Shown here piece by piece: positions 35,928 through 45,057 of a stretch of DNA of 64,000 nucleotides. Both the position numbers and the translations under genes were made by a program. The notes under the pieces are model-generated. The model did not search any database. It had not been told where the DNA came from and worked only from the letters and a program-made list of their open reading frames with translations. Position 1 is the stretch's first letter. Each line of letters begins with the position of its first letter. Source of the DNA: Myxococcales bacterium (GTDB lineage Bacteria; Myxococcota_A; Polyangia; Nannocystales; Nannocystaceae); contig JAAZXR010000021.1 in NCBI GenBank assembly GCA_014240065.1, positions 1 through 64,000 on the forward strand, in the 5' to 3' direction.

Positions 35928-37346
35928 TCAGGCTTTAAGCATCGCGGGGATCAGCTGCGGCGTCTGGTTCCCGAGGTGATCCCACCCGAGTCCCATGGCC
36001 TCCAGCACCGTGGCGTGGATGTCCGTGGGGCGAATGAGCATCCCACGACCGGAAGGCGAACCAGAGCGAGGATCGATGGTCATGGACCCGAAGGTGTCGT
36101 CGGTGGTGGCGCCGACGACCTTGCCACCTTGGATGTTCATGCCTGCCACGAGACAGCTGCTGGCGAGGTGATGGTCGCGACCGCCGCGGGGGTTGAGCTT
36201 GGGCTCGCGGGCGAAGTCACTGGTGACCAGCACCACGGTGCGATCGAGGAGGACCCCGCTTCCGTCTGGCGTGTTCTTGAGGAATGAGAGCAGCCCCGCG
36301 ACCGCCTCGAAGCCGACGCGGAGGTTGGCGGAGTGCTCGGTCTGCCACTCTTCGTCGTGGGTGTCGAGCCCATCGACGACCTCCAGCGAGACCGCGTGGC
36401 TGGTCCCCGACGCGAGCGCCTGGCACGCGAGCATCGCCGCGCCGTAGGATTTCTTGCGTTGACTGTCGAGGCTAGCGAAGTCGGCGACGCCGAAGTGCGA
36501 GAGCAATCCAGCCAGGAGATCGGGGTTGCCCTCTAGATCGAAGCTCGACCACAGCGCCCCGCTCGACAAGATCGCCGCGGAGAGCCGTGAGGCCTCGAAG
36601 GTGGTGACTTTCTTGGCGCCGTCGGCCCGAAGCTCCCCGCAGGTCACGCGATCGAGGTAGGCCTCGACCGCCTCCGCTGCGCCGGGCGCGAGGAGCGTCT
36701 CCGGTCGGAGCGCGTTGACCAGGTCTTCCATGTCCTCGAAGTCCGAGATGGCGACGCCCGAGATCGAGGCGTCGAGCCCCTCGTTGTAGGTCTCCATCCC
36801 GATGACCAAGTTGGGGATGGCGGGCGGCATCCTCGATCCAGTGCCGAGCCCTTCGTAGGCGACACGCGTGCCGAGGGACGAGCCGTTCGCGGACAGCCCG
36901 CGCGGGAACTTTCCGGTCAAGAAGTAGCGCTTGCCCACGGCGTGGGTCAACGTGCCCATGTCCACGCCGCGCACGAGGCACAGATCGGAGGCCATGGCGC
37001 GCAAAGACGCTGGGATGGACGGACCAAAGGTCATCCCCGACGGGCCGTCCGTGAAGACGCCGGTGCCGTTGGTGTCGGCCAGCGCGTCGAGGATCAGCGG
37101 ATCTCCAGTCGCCGCGAGATCGTAGGCGGGATAAATCGTCCCCTCGGGATCGGCGAAGTCGATATTGGAGCGGGGATCCAGGGTCAGCTGGGTGTCCCAG
37201 CCACCGCTGAAGGTGACCTGAACCACCAGCGGCGCCTTGCCGTCCGCGGCCATGGTCTGGCGGAGTGAGAGGCCACCGAGCGAAAGCACACCCGCGGCGG
37301 CACCGAAGCCACCGAGGAGATTTCTACGTGAGATGTGATGCGGCAT
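35928..37346 (-). CDS. DUF1501 family exported protein
   Basis: 472 residues, last gene of a four-gene leftward operon. The N-terminus has a twin-arginine signal (S-R-R-N-L-L-G-G-F), so it is exported folded, probably with a bound metal. The body matches the DUF1501 / sulfatase-like alkaline-phosphatase fold: S-G-G-W-D near residue 47, D-T-H-D near 345, and T-S-D-F-A-R-E-P with G-R-D-H-H near 390-407. DUF1501 proteins typically sit next to cytochrome-type DUF1588/1592 proteins, as here. ATG 37346 has AGGAG (complement of 37352-37356) five bases upstream, overlapping the previous stop. Confidence 0.88.
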   Translation of the reverse strand: MPHHISRRNLLGGFGAAAGVLSLGGLSLRQTMAADGKAPLVVQVTFSGGWDTQLTLDPRSNIDFADPEGTIYPAYDLAATGDPLILDALADTNGTGVFTDGPSGMTFGPSIPASLRAMASDLCLVRGVDMGTLTHAVGKRYFLTGKFPRGLSANGSSLGTRVAYEGLGTGSRMPPAIPNLVIGMETYNEGLDASISGVAISDFEDMEDLVNALRPETLLAPGAAEAVEAYLDRVTCGELRADGAKKVTTFEASRLSAAILSSGALWSSFDLEGNPDLLAGLLSHFGVADFASLDSQRKKSYGAAMLACQALASGTSHAVSLEVVDGLDTHDEEWQTEHSANLRVGFEAVAGLLSFLKNTPDGSGVLLDRTVVLVTSDFAREPKLNPRGGRDHHLASSCLVAGMNIQGGKVVGATTDDTFGSMTIDPRSGSPSGRGMLIRPTDIHATVLEAMGLGWDHLGNQTPQLIPAMLKA

Positions 37347-37354
37347 GGGGGCTC

Positions 37355-38116
37355 CTAGTAGATGTGAAACTCCGGGGATTTCATCATGGCGATGCACACG
37401 ACGCGCCAGCCCTCCAGGACTGGAGTCTTGGCGACCTGGTCGTCGTTGGTGACGGCCTCGTCGTGCGCGGTGAAAAACAGGTTCTCGAGGGCTTCGATCG
37501 TGGGGTCCTCGCCAGCGCGAGGGCGCTCGCCGAAGAACCGCAGGTGCAGGTAGCGAAGATTGGCCTCGACATCTGCCGGTTCGATGCTCTCCAGCGTCGT
37601 GTCGCGCAAGAGCACGCGCGCGTCCGTGTCGACCCGTTTTCGGTCGGCCTCGGCCATATTCGTGCAGACCTGGCGCGCCATGTCGTCCATGAGTTTGACG
37701 TACAAGGCGTTGGGGATGGCCGCTTCCTCCACGCGCTCGATATAATCGGGATCCCCAAGCGCGGGGCCGAGTTTGTTGCTCGCGAACATCTCGGTCCCGG
37801 TGGGATTCGTCCCGGAGTTGGCGCGCCAAGTGATGGGGAACCCTTCGTCGTCCGGGCCGGCGATGACGGGCATCGAGGCGCGCAGCTGGGCGACCGTCAT
37901 GCGTTTGCCCACCCTCGACTTGGTCGGGGGCGGAGAGGGGGTGATGCTCGGCCCCTCTTCGGTTTCTTCGGTCGCGCCGTCGTCGCCGGTGGTGGTGGTG
38001 TCTGAGGCGACCCCCTCGTCCTCTGCGCCGGTGGTGGTGGTGCCGCAGCCCGCGAGGAGCAGAGCGAGCGCGAGGGAACCAAGGGGCGTGGCGTGGCGTG
38101 AATTTACGGATCTCAT
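37355..38116 (-). CDS. Predicted lipoprotein of the cytochrome/DUF1501 operon
   Basis: 253 residues. The leader ends L-L-A-G-C (Cys24), followed by a Thr/Glu/Asp-rich linker (about 26-65) and a mainly helical domain with R-Y-L-H-L-R-F-F-G-E near residue 190. No haem motif. It lies 8 bp before the DUF1501 start, and its own ATG overlaps the stop of the upstream cytochrome gene, so it is a coupled operon member. The similarity of its C-terminal W-R-V-V-C-I-A-M-M-K-S-P-E-F to the ends of planctomycete cytochrome-type proteins suggests a related helper. Confidence 0.78.
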   Translation of the reverse strand: MRSVNSRHATPLGSLALALLLAGCGTTTTGAEDEGVASDTTTTGDDGATEETEEGPSITPSPPPTKSRVGKRMTVAQLRASMPVIAGPDDEGFPITWRANSGTNPTGTEMFASNKLGPALGDPDYIERVEEAAIPNALYVKLMDDMARQVCTNMAEADRKRVDTDARVLLRDTTLESIEPADVEANLRYLHLRFFGERPRAGEDPTIEALENLFFTAHDEAVTNDDQVAKTPVLEGWRVVCIAMMKSPEFHIY

Positions 38117-39774
38117 CGGGACCTCCTGTACTCGTCGAGGGAGACGATGGCGCGGACGATGCCGCGGAAGTCGTTATCGTCGCGAAGCTGCTGACTGAGC
38201 GCGTCGATCTGCGCCGTCTCCACGTTGGGATCCAGCGGGTCGAGGATCGGCGGGCGGCCCATGAAATGTGTCCAGAGATGGATCACCATGCTCCGGGCGA
38301 AGGTGCCGCTGGCGATCACCGGGTCGGTGAGCCCAGGGAGCCCGGCCTCGATATGCGCCTTGATGGCGGCGTGGGTGGGTGTCTCGTCATCGGCGTACTG
38401 CAGCCGTCGCAGCCACCCCGGCTTCGCGCCATCTTCCTTGGTCTCGTAGAAGCGGCGGCAGGCGATATTGTTGGAGCCGATGCAGTCCTCCTCATATTCC
38501 GGGAGGCTGTCGATGAGCCCCGAGCCGGCGAGCGCGGTCTGGGAGAAGGACGCCGCGAGGGGCTCGAGGACCTGATGGCACTGGCGGCAGGTGCAGCGCT
38601 CCGTGATGTCGGGGTCTGCGGGGTCGCAGTCGCTGGCGTCCTCGATGGACGGCGGCTGGAAATACTGGCCTTCGAAGATGATCCGGAACCGATTGGCGCG
38701 CGCCCGGTTGGTCGCGAAACGCAGCGAATAGGCGTTCTCCGTGAGGATCCCGGAGTGCTGCGGGCCGCGTTGCTCCACCACCCAGGTGGTGTCGGTCGCG
38801 ATGGGATCGCTGGCCAGAGGGGCGTCTCCGTCGGACCAGTCGGCGTAGGCCTTCGTGAGGTTGGCCATGGGCGCCAGGTGCTTCTTCCAGAACTGCAGCG
38901 TCCCGTTGGTGAACCCCGTGGTGCTGGTGATCAACGAGGAGTAGGGCGCTCCCCCAACGGTCACCTGATCCACGTTGAGCAGCAGCTGCTCTTGGATGGC
39001 GGTGAGGATCGTGTCTTCCGAGTTGCCCGTGTAGCACCACCGAAGATCAGGGCCGCATCCACACTCGGCGGAGGCGTTCGCGCCGCGATAGTTGCACGGG
39101 ATGAGATCGGTGCCGTCGAGTCCTTCGGCGGCGGTTTGAGCTTCGAAGGCGCACACCTTGACGGTGTCTTGGGCCGCCGTGTGCCAGTAGGGGACCAGCT
39201 CGACCCACCCATCCAAGCACGCGTCACCCACCTGTTCACACTCGGGGACCTCTCCGAGCACGTAGTCCTTGTCGATGTCGGTTTGAGGTTTGTCTTGGCA
39301 GACAGTGTCTTCGACGCGGTATTTTTTTCGTCGTCCAGAGCTCGCGGTCTTCCACACTTGGTCCCCGCCGGCCAAGGTCGCGGTGTTGAGCTTGACGTTC
39401 CCGCTGTTCAGCGCGACGTTGTCCACGTTCCCCCAGAACAGATCCATGTGGAAACGACGGGCCCACTGACGGAAGTCCTCCGTCTGGAGGAGCGCATTCA
39501 CAGTGGCTTCCGGCACGTCGGCTTGCCCTGCGAGCGCCTCGTACTCCTCGATGGCCGGGGCGCGCATATTGAGGTCCAGCGACAAGCGCCGCAGCAGCAC
39601 CTCGGGCTCCACCGGATCGTAGAGGTGGCAGGTGCTCGCGTCGGGGGGCGCGCTCGGATCGTGATCGGCGAGCGCCGTCGACAAGCCGAGGCCTGCAGCA
39701 AAGCAAGGCGCCGCGAGGCCGATGAGGCGCCACGGCCTGCGGAGGATGACGGGGGGTGGATGCGGTCGGTTCAT
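38113..39774 (-). CDS. Exported haem-c protein, DUF1592/DUF1588-like
   Basis: 553 residues with a signal sequence (about 12-36). Residues about 53-120 resemble the helical module of planctomycete cytochrome-associated proteins (L-L-R-R-L-S-L-D-L). A single haem-c site C396-R-Q-C-H400 lies in the second half. The end (I-V-R-A-I-V-S-L-D-E-Y) is typical of the DUF1585/1592 group. It contains many further Cys. Start and stop both overlap neighbouring genes by four bases. Role: periplasmic or surface electron transfer, inferred from haem and family. Confidence 0.82.
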   Translation of the reverse strand: MNRPHPPPVILRRPWRLIGLAAPCFAAGLGLSTALADHDPSAPPDASTCHLYDPVEPEVLLRRLSLDLNMRAPAIEEYEALAGQADVPEATVNALLQTEDFRQWARRFHMDLFWGNVDNVALNSGNVKLNTATLAGGDQVWKTASSGRRKKYRVEDTVCQDKPQTDIDKDYVLGEVPECEQVGDACLDGWVELVPYWHTAAQDTVKVCAFEAQTAAEGLDGTDLIPCNYRGANASAECGCGPDLRWCYTGNSEDTILTAIQEQLLLNVDQVTVGGAPYSSLITSTTGFTNGTLQFWKKHLAPMANLTKAYADWSDGDAPLASDPIATDTTWVVEQRGPQHSGILTENAYSLRFATNRARANRFRIIFEGQYFQPPSIEDASDCDPADPDITERCTCRQCHQVLEPLAASFSQTALAGSGLIDSLPEYEEDCIGSNNIACRRFYETKEDGAKPGWLRRLQYADDETPTHAAIKAHIEAGLPGLTDPVIASGTFARSMVIHLWTHFMGRPPILDPLDPNVETAQIDALSQQLRDDNDFRGIVRAIVSLDEYRRSR

Positions 39775-41099
39775 GGCAAGGTTCCAGTCGATATCCAGCG
39801 GTCGATGGTGGCGATCTCCACCGAGGTGAGGGTGAATCCCGTGCCCGGAGGCGGCATGGAGCCGTCTTTGGTGCGCGAGCCGAGGGCCTGCGCGCGCTCG
39901 ACGGCTTGGTCGTAGTCGCTCCAGTCGATGAGCACGGCGCCCGTGTCTTCGTTTTGGTGGCAGATATTGCACACACCGCCGACTATCGGCGCGACAGAGG
40001 TGGCGAAGGAGACGGGCTCGCCGGTGTAAAACGCCGTGAGCTCGCCGTCTCGGAGCACCCACAGGTGCCCGTAGCCGTCGGCGTCAATCTTTGTCGGGGC
40101 GGTCTCGAAGGTGAGCAACTCCTCGATTCTCGCGTCCTCGTCGTCGAGGATCAGCACCGAATTTCCGACGAGCGCGTAGACACCCCCTCCAGGGCGCGAG
40201 ACGAGCTGATCGATGCGGGCGGTGACATCGCTGGCGCTGGCGCTCGCGCCCAAGGTGTAGTGACGCAGCGCGCCCTCGAGGGTTCGCACCAGCACGCCGC
40301 GCGCTCCACCCACGTACAGTCGCGCGCTCTCATCCCGCACGCCGTGCTGGACGGTCCCCATTGGAGTCTCGAGGTCCCGCGTGGCCCCGCCTTCGAAGGT
40401 GAGCTCCACGAGGTGGTCACCTTGGGCGAGGAGGGCGACCCCCTCCGACTCCACCGCCATCGTGAGGCCGTCGGTCGGTTCGAATTGGGGGATCGTCCAC
40501 TGATGGATCATACCCTCGGTGAGGCGGTAGTCGCCCGAGCTCGACAAGATCCACAACGCGAGGGTGCCGTCCGTGGATCGTGAGCCTCCAAACAGCGTGG
40601 GGTCTTCGAGGTCTGCGACAAAATCCGAGAGCGGGTGGTAGACGAGGCGGTCGCCGTCGTTGGCGAAGACGCCCTGAGTCGCGCGCAGCATCGCCACGCC
40701 GTCGATGGTGCGCGCCTCGAGGATCGTGCCGACGCTCGCGGGGGTGGTCCCGTCGGTGACGACCTCCACCGCGTCGAGGTTGGTTTCGACCACGTGCGCG
40801 GGGCCGTCTTCGGTGGCCACGAAGACCTCCGTGCCCGAAGTCGCGAGGTCGGTGATCGGCGCGCCAGAGATGCTGGCGTCGGCGGGCGAGGTGGTGGGAG
40901 GGGAGGGGGCGTCCGCGATGATTTCGATGATGACGTCATCGGGATCGCCGCCGGTCTCGGCGCCGTCCTGGGAACCATCCGGGCCGCCGCCGCAGCCGAC
41001 GAGGCAGAGCGACACCGAAAGCGCGCCCAGCGTCGGCGTCAGCGACGGTGCGCGCGCCCGCGCCACCGCGCATCCTTCATCCACTGACCCCAACGACAT
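39771..41099 (-). CDS. Haem-c lipoprotein with repeat (propeller-like) body
   Basis: 442 residues, first gene of the leftward operon. A long leader ends L-C-L-V-G-C (Cys36). Residues about 75-355 form repeated beta-type segments, each with Val/Asp/Gly-rich strands, like a six- or seven-bladed propeller. The C-terminus has one haem-c site C377-N-I-C-H381 followed by M-P-P-P-G near 415, a likely axial Met. This arrangement suits an outer-envelope electron-transfer subunit. ATG 41099 gives the signal sequence; the open frame continues upstream into the divergent promoter region. Confidence 0.82.
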   Translation of the reverse strand: MSLGSVDEGCAVARARAPSLTPTLGALSVSLCLVGCGGGPDGSQDGAETGGDPDDVIIEIIADAPSPPTTSPADASISGAPITDLATSGTEVFVATEDGPAHVVETNLDAVEVVTDGTTPASVGTILEARTIDGVAMLRATQGVFANDGDRLVYHPLSDFVADLEDPTLFGGSRSTDGTLALWILSSSGDYRLTEGMIHQWTIPQFEPTDGLTMAVESEGVALLAQGDHLVELTFEGGATRDLETPMGTVQHGVRDESARLYVGGARGVLVRTLEGALRHYTLGASASASDVTARIDQLVSRPGGGVYALVGNSVLILDDEDARIEELLTFETAPTKIDADGYGHLWVLRDGELTAFYTGEPVSFATSVAPIVGGVCNICHQNEDTGAVLIDWSDYDQAVERAQALGSRTKDGSMPPPGTGFTLTSVEIATIDRWISTGTLP

Positions 41100-41264
41100 C
41101 CACGACAACCTAGCACTCTGTCCCCTAGGTGGGCAATACCGCGCCTCATATGAGGGCTTCCACGAGGGCTTATTTCGCCGCTGAAGCGGCATCGGGGACG
41201 GTTTCAAATCTCGGATCGAGACGGAGCGGTGGGCAAGCGCGGGTGCGGTGAGTACCCTGCGCGT

Positions 41265-42125
41265 ATGGAGCAGGAGCTTCCCTACTTCACCAGGCATGCG
41301 GGGGGCTCGGACGACCTCCTCGTCCTCGACCAAGATCACCCCGGTTTTCGCGACCAGATCTACCGCGAGCGGCGCGATGCCATCGCGAAGATCGCCCTCG
41401 CCTACGAGACCGGGAGCCCCGTGCCGAGGGCGCCGTACGCCGCCGAAGAACACGCGGTGTGGAGGCTGGTACGCCAGCAGCTCGCGCCGATCCATGTGGA
41501 TCGGGTGTGCGCCGAGATCTTGGAGCTTCAGACGGTGCTGCCGCTCGACTCCGTGGACATCCCGCAGCTGTGCGAGTTGAACCCCGCGCTTCAGGCCGCC
41601 GCCGGATTTCGCATGGAGCCGGTCGCCGGCCTGGTCAGCCCGCGCACCTTTATGCGCTATCTCGGACAGCGGGTGTTCTTGTCCACCCAATACATCCGCC
41701 ACCACTCCAAGCCCTTGTACACTCCAGAGCCCGACATTTTGCACGAGCTGATCGGTCACGCCGCCACCTTGGTGCACCCGGGGATCGCGGAGCTCAACCG
41801 CCTGTTGGGACGCGCGGCGGCGGTGGCCTCGGATGCGGAGATGAGGCGACTCGAGCAGATGTACTGGTACACGCTGGAGTTCGGTGTCGTCCAAGAGCGC
41901 GGCGCGGTGAAGGCCTACGGCGCGGGGCTGCTGTCGAGCATTGGCGAGTTGTCCGACTTCGACACCAAGCCGCGACTCGAAGCCTGGGATCTCGACGCCA
42001 TCTCTCGCACGCCCTACGACCCTACCAACTACCAGGATGTGCTGTTTGTGGCGCCCTCGTTCACCCGCATGCTCGTCGACGTGACGATCTGGGTCCGCAC
42101 CGGTGGGTGGCGGAGCGCGACCTGA
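41265..42125 (+). CDS. phhA: Phenylalanine 4-monooxygenase
   Basis: Cytoplasmic iron and pterin-dependent enzyme converting phenylalanine to tyrosine, 286 residues, the usual bacterial size. The iron ligands are visible: H160 and H165 in L-H-E-L-I-G-H, and E205 in Y-T-L-E-F-G. F-M-R-Y-L and Y-I-R-H-H-S-K-P-L-Y-T-P-E-P-D also match the family. No pterin-recycling dehydratase (phhB) is adjacent. Start ATG 41265 is the first Met of the family-like sequence. It diverges from the cytochrome operon. Confidence 0.93.
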   Translation: MEQELPYFTRHAGGSDDLLVLDQDHPGFRDQIYRERRDAIAKIALAYETGSPVPRAPYAAEEHAVWRLVRQQLAPIHVDRVCAEILELQTVLPLDSVDIPQLCELNPALQAAAGFRMEPVAGLVSPRTFMRYLGQRVFLSTQYIRHHSKPLYTPEPDILHELIGHAATLVHPGIAELNRLLGRAAAVASDAEMRRLEQMYWYTLEFGVVQERGAVKAYGAGLLSSIGELSDFDTKPRLEAWDLDAISRTPYDPTNYQDVLFVAPSFTRMLVDVTIWVRTGGWRSAT

Positions 42126-42207
42126 GGGGCGCCGACGGCTGCGGTGCCGCGAGATGGCGGGGCCTTGTCAGTTCCCGCTCGTTCGCGGATATACTCGCGC
42201 TCTCTTC

Positions 42208-42885
42208 ATGCTGAGCTTTGACAAACTTCACGCGCGTGCGGTGGCGCGCAAGGGCGAGGAGGCCCTCGCCGCGCGCATGCCCAAGACCAAGTCCTCCCGG
42301 AGCATCGCGGCCACGCCGGACCACCGCTGCCTCTCCGCCATGGCGAAGGCGCTGTTTCAAGCGGGTTTTGTGTGGCGTGTGATCAACAACAAGTGGGAGG
42401 GGTTTGAGGCGGCGTTTCACGGCTTCGATCCCGAGCGTGTGGCGAATCTTTCGGGGGCGGAGGTCGCGGCGTTGCGACGGGACGAACGCATCGTCCGCAA
42501 CGGCCAGAAGATCGAGGCGGTCGTGGAGAACGCGGGCTACGTGCTCGACGAAGCCGCCGAGCACGGGAGCTTCGCGAAGATGGTCGCGCGGTGGCCCGAA
42601 GACGACATCGTGGGGCTGTGGGCGCGCCTAAAAAAGCGCGGCAGCCGACTCGGTGGTGATACGGGGCCTCGGGTGCTGCGCAGCGTGGGCAAGCCGACCT
42701 TTGTGCTGACCCGCGACGTGGTGGCGAGTCTCGTGGCCCAGGGCATCGTGGACAAGCGACCGACCGCCAAAAAAGACCTGGCGCGGGTACAAGACGCCTT
42801 CAACACCTGGGCAGCCCAAAGCGGCGAGGACCTCAGCGCGATCAGCATGACCCTCGCCTGCACCGTCGACGCGGGCGGTCCGTAG
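42208..42885 (+). CDS. DNA-3-methyladenine glycosylase I-like protein
   Basis: 225-residue base-excision repair glycosylase of the Tag family. It has W-R-V-I-N-N-K-W-E-G-F-E-A-A-F, then D-E-R-I-V-R-N-G-Q-K-I, close to the Tag core that contacts the alkylated base. The zinc-binding Cys and His ends of E. coli Tag are not obvious here, and the N-terminus (about 45 residues) differs, so this is a divergent subfamily and I give no gene symbol. It removes alkylated adenine from DNA if active. It converges on the gene at 42900. Confidence 0.75.
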   Translation: MLSFDKLHARAVARKGEEALAARMPKTKSSRSIAATPDHRCLSAMAKALFQAGFVWRVINNKWEGFEAAFHGFDPERVANLSGAEVAALRRDERIVRNGQKIEAVVENAGYVLDEAAEHGSFAKMVARWPEDDIVGLWARLKKRGSRLGGDTGPRVLRSVGKPTFVLTRDVVASLVAQGIVDKRPTAKKDLARVQDAFNTWAAQSGEDLSAISMTLACTVDAGGP

Positions 42886-42899
42886 GTCAAGCGCCGCGC

Positions 42900-44123
42900 T
42901 CAGCACCGGCAGCCGTAGAAGGGGCGGGCGTTGGTGGCGATCGATTCGCCGGCGACGTCGAGGAGCGTGTAGCTGTCGCGGTCATCGATGTCATAGATCA
43001 GCGTCTCGAGTCGGCCGTCGCGATCCACGTCGAGGAAGGCCACGGGCGGGGTGGTGAGCCAGTCCATGGTGGGGAGGGGCTCTAGGCCGCCAGCGCGCAG
43101 CAGCGTGGTCTTGGAGTGCGACTCACCGAAGCCGTCGCCGCAGGACTGCGGGACTTCCCCCACGGACTGGAACAAGACCCGCTTGAGGCCCGCGCCCCCT
43201 CGATAGACCCGTCGTTGATAGCTGCTCCGGGCGAAGGTGTCCCAGTCGGGTGGTCCGTCGAGCCCCGGTGCTGGGACGGTCTGCGTGTCCAGGTAGCGCT
43301 CGTACTCGTCGCGCAGCCTGGCTTCGGCGTCCGAGAGAAAATCCTCGCGGCGTTTCTTCGACGTGACGCCGACCTCGCTCGCCCACATCAGCGGAGCGGG
43401 CAGCGAGGCGCTGCGGGCGAACACCGCCCCGTCGCAAGACGCGGGGAGCTCGAGCTGTGCCGTGAGCCATCGGTCTTCACGCTCGAACACCGACGCGCGG
43501 AGCGCCTCTCCTTGCTCGTGGTCGAGGGTGCCGTCGTCATGCGGAACAAACCCGTGCTCGCTAAAGAAGGGCATGCCGTCAAACTCTGCGACGATGGTGA
43601 GGGCACCCAGACGCGCCTCACAAATTTTTCCGTGGTCGCCGTAGACGTCCACGATGGAGCCGTCCGCACCGCGAAACTCCTCGGGGATGGCGGACAGGTC
43701 CGCGTCTTGTTCCGCGTACATGTAGGTGTGAAGGTCTCGAGAGGGCGGCCCGACGCGTCCACGCAGGGGTCCGCGTCCCCACGAAGTCGCCGCCGCTTGA
43801 CTCAAGATGAGGTGCCCGTCTTTGACAAATGCGAAGTTGATTGCGGGGGCCTCGTCGGACTGCTCGACTTCATGTGGGTCAAGGCGGTCGGGGTGACACG
43901 CGAGTTCGGTGCCGCACCCGTCATCTCCATCGTCTGGATCCTGGGACTCCGCAACGGGCACGGGGCTCACGGGGAGCGCGGGACAGTCCGCCGGCGCGGG
44001 GTCGTGGGGCGTCGGCAAGAGCTCCACAGGGCGCATCAGCTGCGCGGCACAGAGCGCGAGGGGGCCGAGCATTGCCACGGCATAGGGGATCCAGTCGGAG
44101 GAGGTGCGCGAGGGGGTCATCAT
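42900..44123 (-). CDS. Exported protein of unknown function
   Basis: 407 residues with an N-terminal hydrophobic segment (about 12-30) that could be an uncleaved anchor or signal, and a polar, acidic Pro/Asp-rich linker to about residue 90. The mature domain contains W-G-R-G-P-L-R-G and a D-V-D-R-D-G-R-L-E-T-L loop near residue 376 that resembles an FG-GAP or calcium-binding turn, and it ends with three Cys (Y-G-C-R-C). No family recognised. Two adjacent ATG codons (44123 and 44120) are possible starts. Confidence 0.65.
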   Translation of the reverse strand: MMTPSRTSSDWIPYAVAMLGPLALCAAQLMRPVELLPTPHDPAPADCPALPVSPVPVAESQDPDDGDDGCGTELACHPDRLDPHEVEQSDEAPAINFAFVKDGHLILSQAAATSWGRGPLRGRVGPPSRDLHTYMYAEQDADLSAIPEEFRGADGSIVDVYGDHGKICEARLGALTIVAEFDGMPFFSEHGFVPHDDGTLDHEQGEALRASVFEREDRWLTAQLELPASCDGAVFARSASLPAPLMWASEVGVTSKKRREDFLSDAEARLRDEYERYLDTQTVPAPGLDGPPDWDTFARSSYQRRVYRGGAGLKRVLFQSVGEVPQSCGDGFGESHSKTTLLRAGGLEPLPTMDWLTTPPVAFLDVDRDGRLETLIYDIDDRDSYTLLDVAGESIATNARPFYGCRC

Positions 44124-44259
44124 GGACGAGCACGCGCCACGCGGGGTCGATATTCCCCACCCGGACCAAAAATGGCGATTAGAGGCTCACGCGCGCCCGT
44201 GGAGTCTCTCGGGCGGTTTTTCGTTCGCGCTCGCTTCCGAGGGACGCTACTCTTCGGCC

Positions 44260-45027
44260 ATGGCTTTTGTAGCGATGGCGTCTCGGCTTGGCATGTGTGC
44301 GTCGCTCCTCGCAAGTGTGGGACTGCCCGCGTGCGACGACGGACGGGATTCAGGGGACCAGTATGACGAGGGCTCGACGAACGACCGCGAATGTGAGGAC
44401 ACGGTCATGGTCCTGGCGTCCCTCGCGGAGGTGAGCGCCGGGGGCGTCGCGGGGCAAGAACTGGTCGATGCGGCTTCCAACTTGGGCACGCGCATCCTGA
44501 CGTGGACCGATACCGATGCAGTGGGTGATGGGTTTGTCGTGGTTACGAACGCCACCCCTGGCCCGGTCGACCTCACCCTCGGCGCGGTCTACGACGGGGG
44601 AGAGATCCGCTATGTCGCGTCGGAGCGCGCGCCTGGCGATGGGAGTGAAGAGCCTGCGATCTACATTGAGTGCCCGGATCGACTGGAAGTGGACGTGACC
44701 CTCGGATTCTCCACCTCAGACGGGTTGTTTGCAGAGCAGTTTCAGACCAGGCTCGTCCATCGTTTCTATGAGCAGGGGGACCCCGCCGGCTCGGGTCCTC
44801 GGGTGTACGTGGATGACCGGCTCGATATGGACACGCTCGCGGGTGATCTTGAGGTCGCGGAGATGCAACCGGACGCGCCGGAGACGCTCGTCCACACCTT
44901 CAGCGCTTCGTTCCCGCTGGGCCCCGATTCAATGAGCCCTCCCAAGGGCTCGGTCGGGTCTCAAGGGACGTGGAGTTATCCGAACGGCATCGAGTCGGCG
45001 GCCTTCTTTACGATGGCGTCGTGGTGA
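44260..45027 (+). CDS. Predicted lipoprotein, unknown function
   Basis: 255 residues. The leader ends V-G-L-P-A-C (Cys25) followed by Asp-Asp, an arrangement that in E. coli keeps lipoproteins in the inner membrane; whether this holds here is unknown. The mature part is acidic, rich in beta-type segments and low in Cys, with no motif I know. The start ATG 44260 gives a slightly long leader; ATG 44275 would also keep it. It lies 30 bp upstream of the small HEAGH membrane protein and may be co-transcribed. Confidence 0.7.
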   Translation: MAFVAMASRLGMCASLLASVGLPACDDGRDSGDQYDEGSTNDRECEDTVMVLASLAEVSAGGVAGQELVDAASNLGTRILTWTDTDAVGDGFVVVTNATPGPVDLTLGAVYDGGEIRYVASERAPGDGSEEPAIYIECPDRLEVDVTLGFSTSDGLFAEQFQTRLVHRFYEQGDPAGSGPRVYVDDRLDMDTLAGDLEVAEMQPDAPETLVHTFSASFPLGPDSMSPPKGSVGSQGTWSYPNGIESAAFFTMASW

Positions 45028-45057
45028 CAGGGAGACGGGCAGCGCTCTTTGGAGGTC

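Noticed and set aside
38098-39915. Rightward 605-codon frame opposite the cytochrome operon
   Set aside because: The leftward strand shows CxxCH, signal peptides and coupled overlaps. The rightward frame has none of these.
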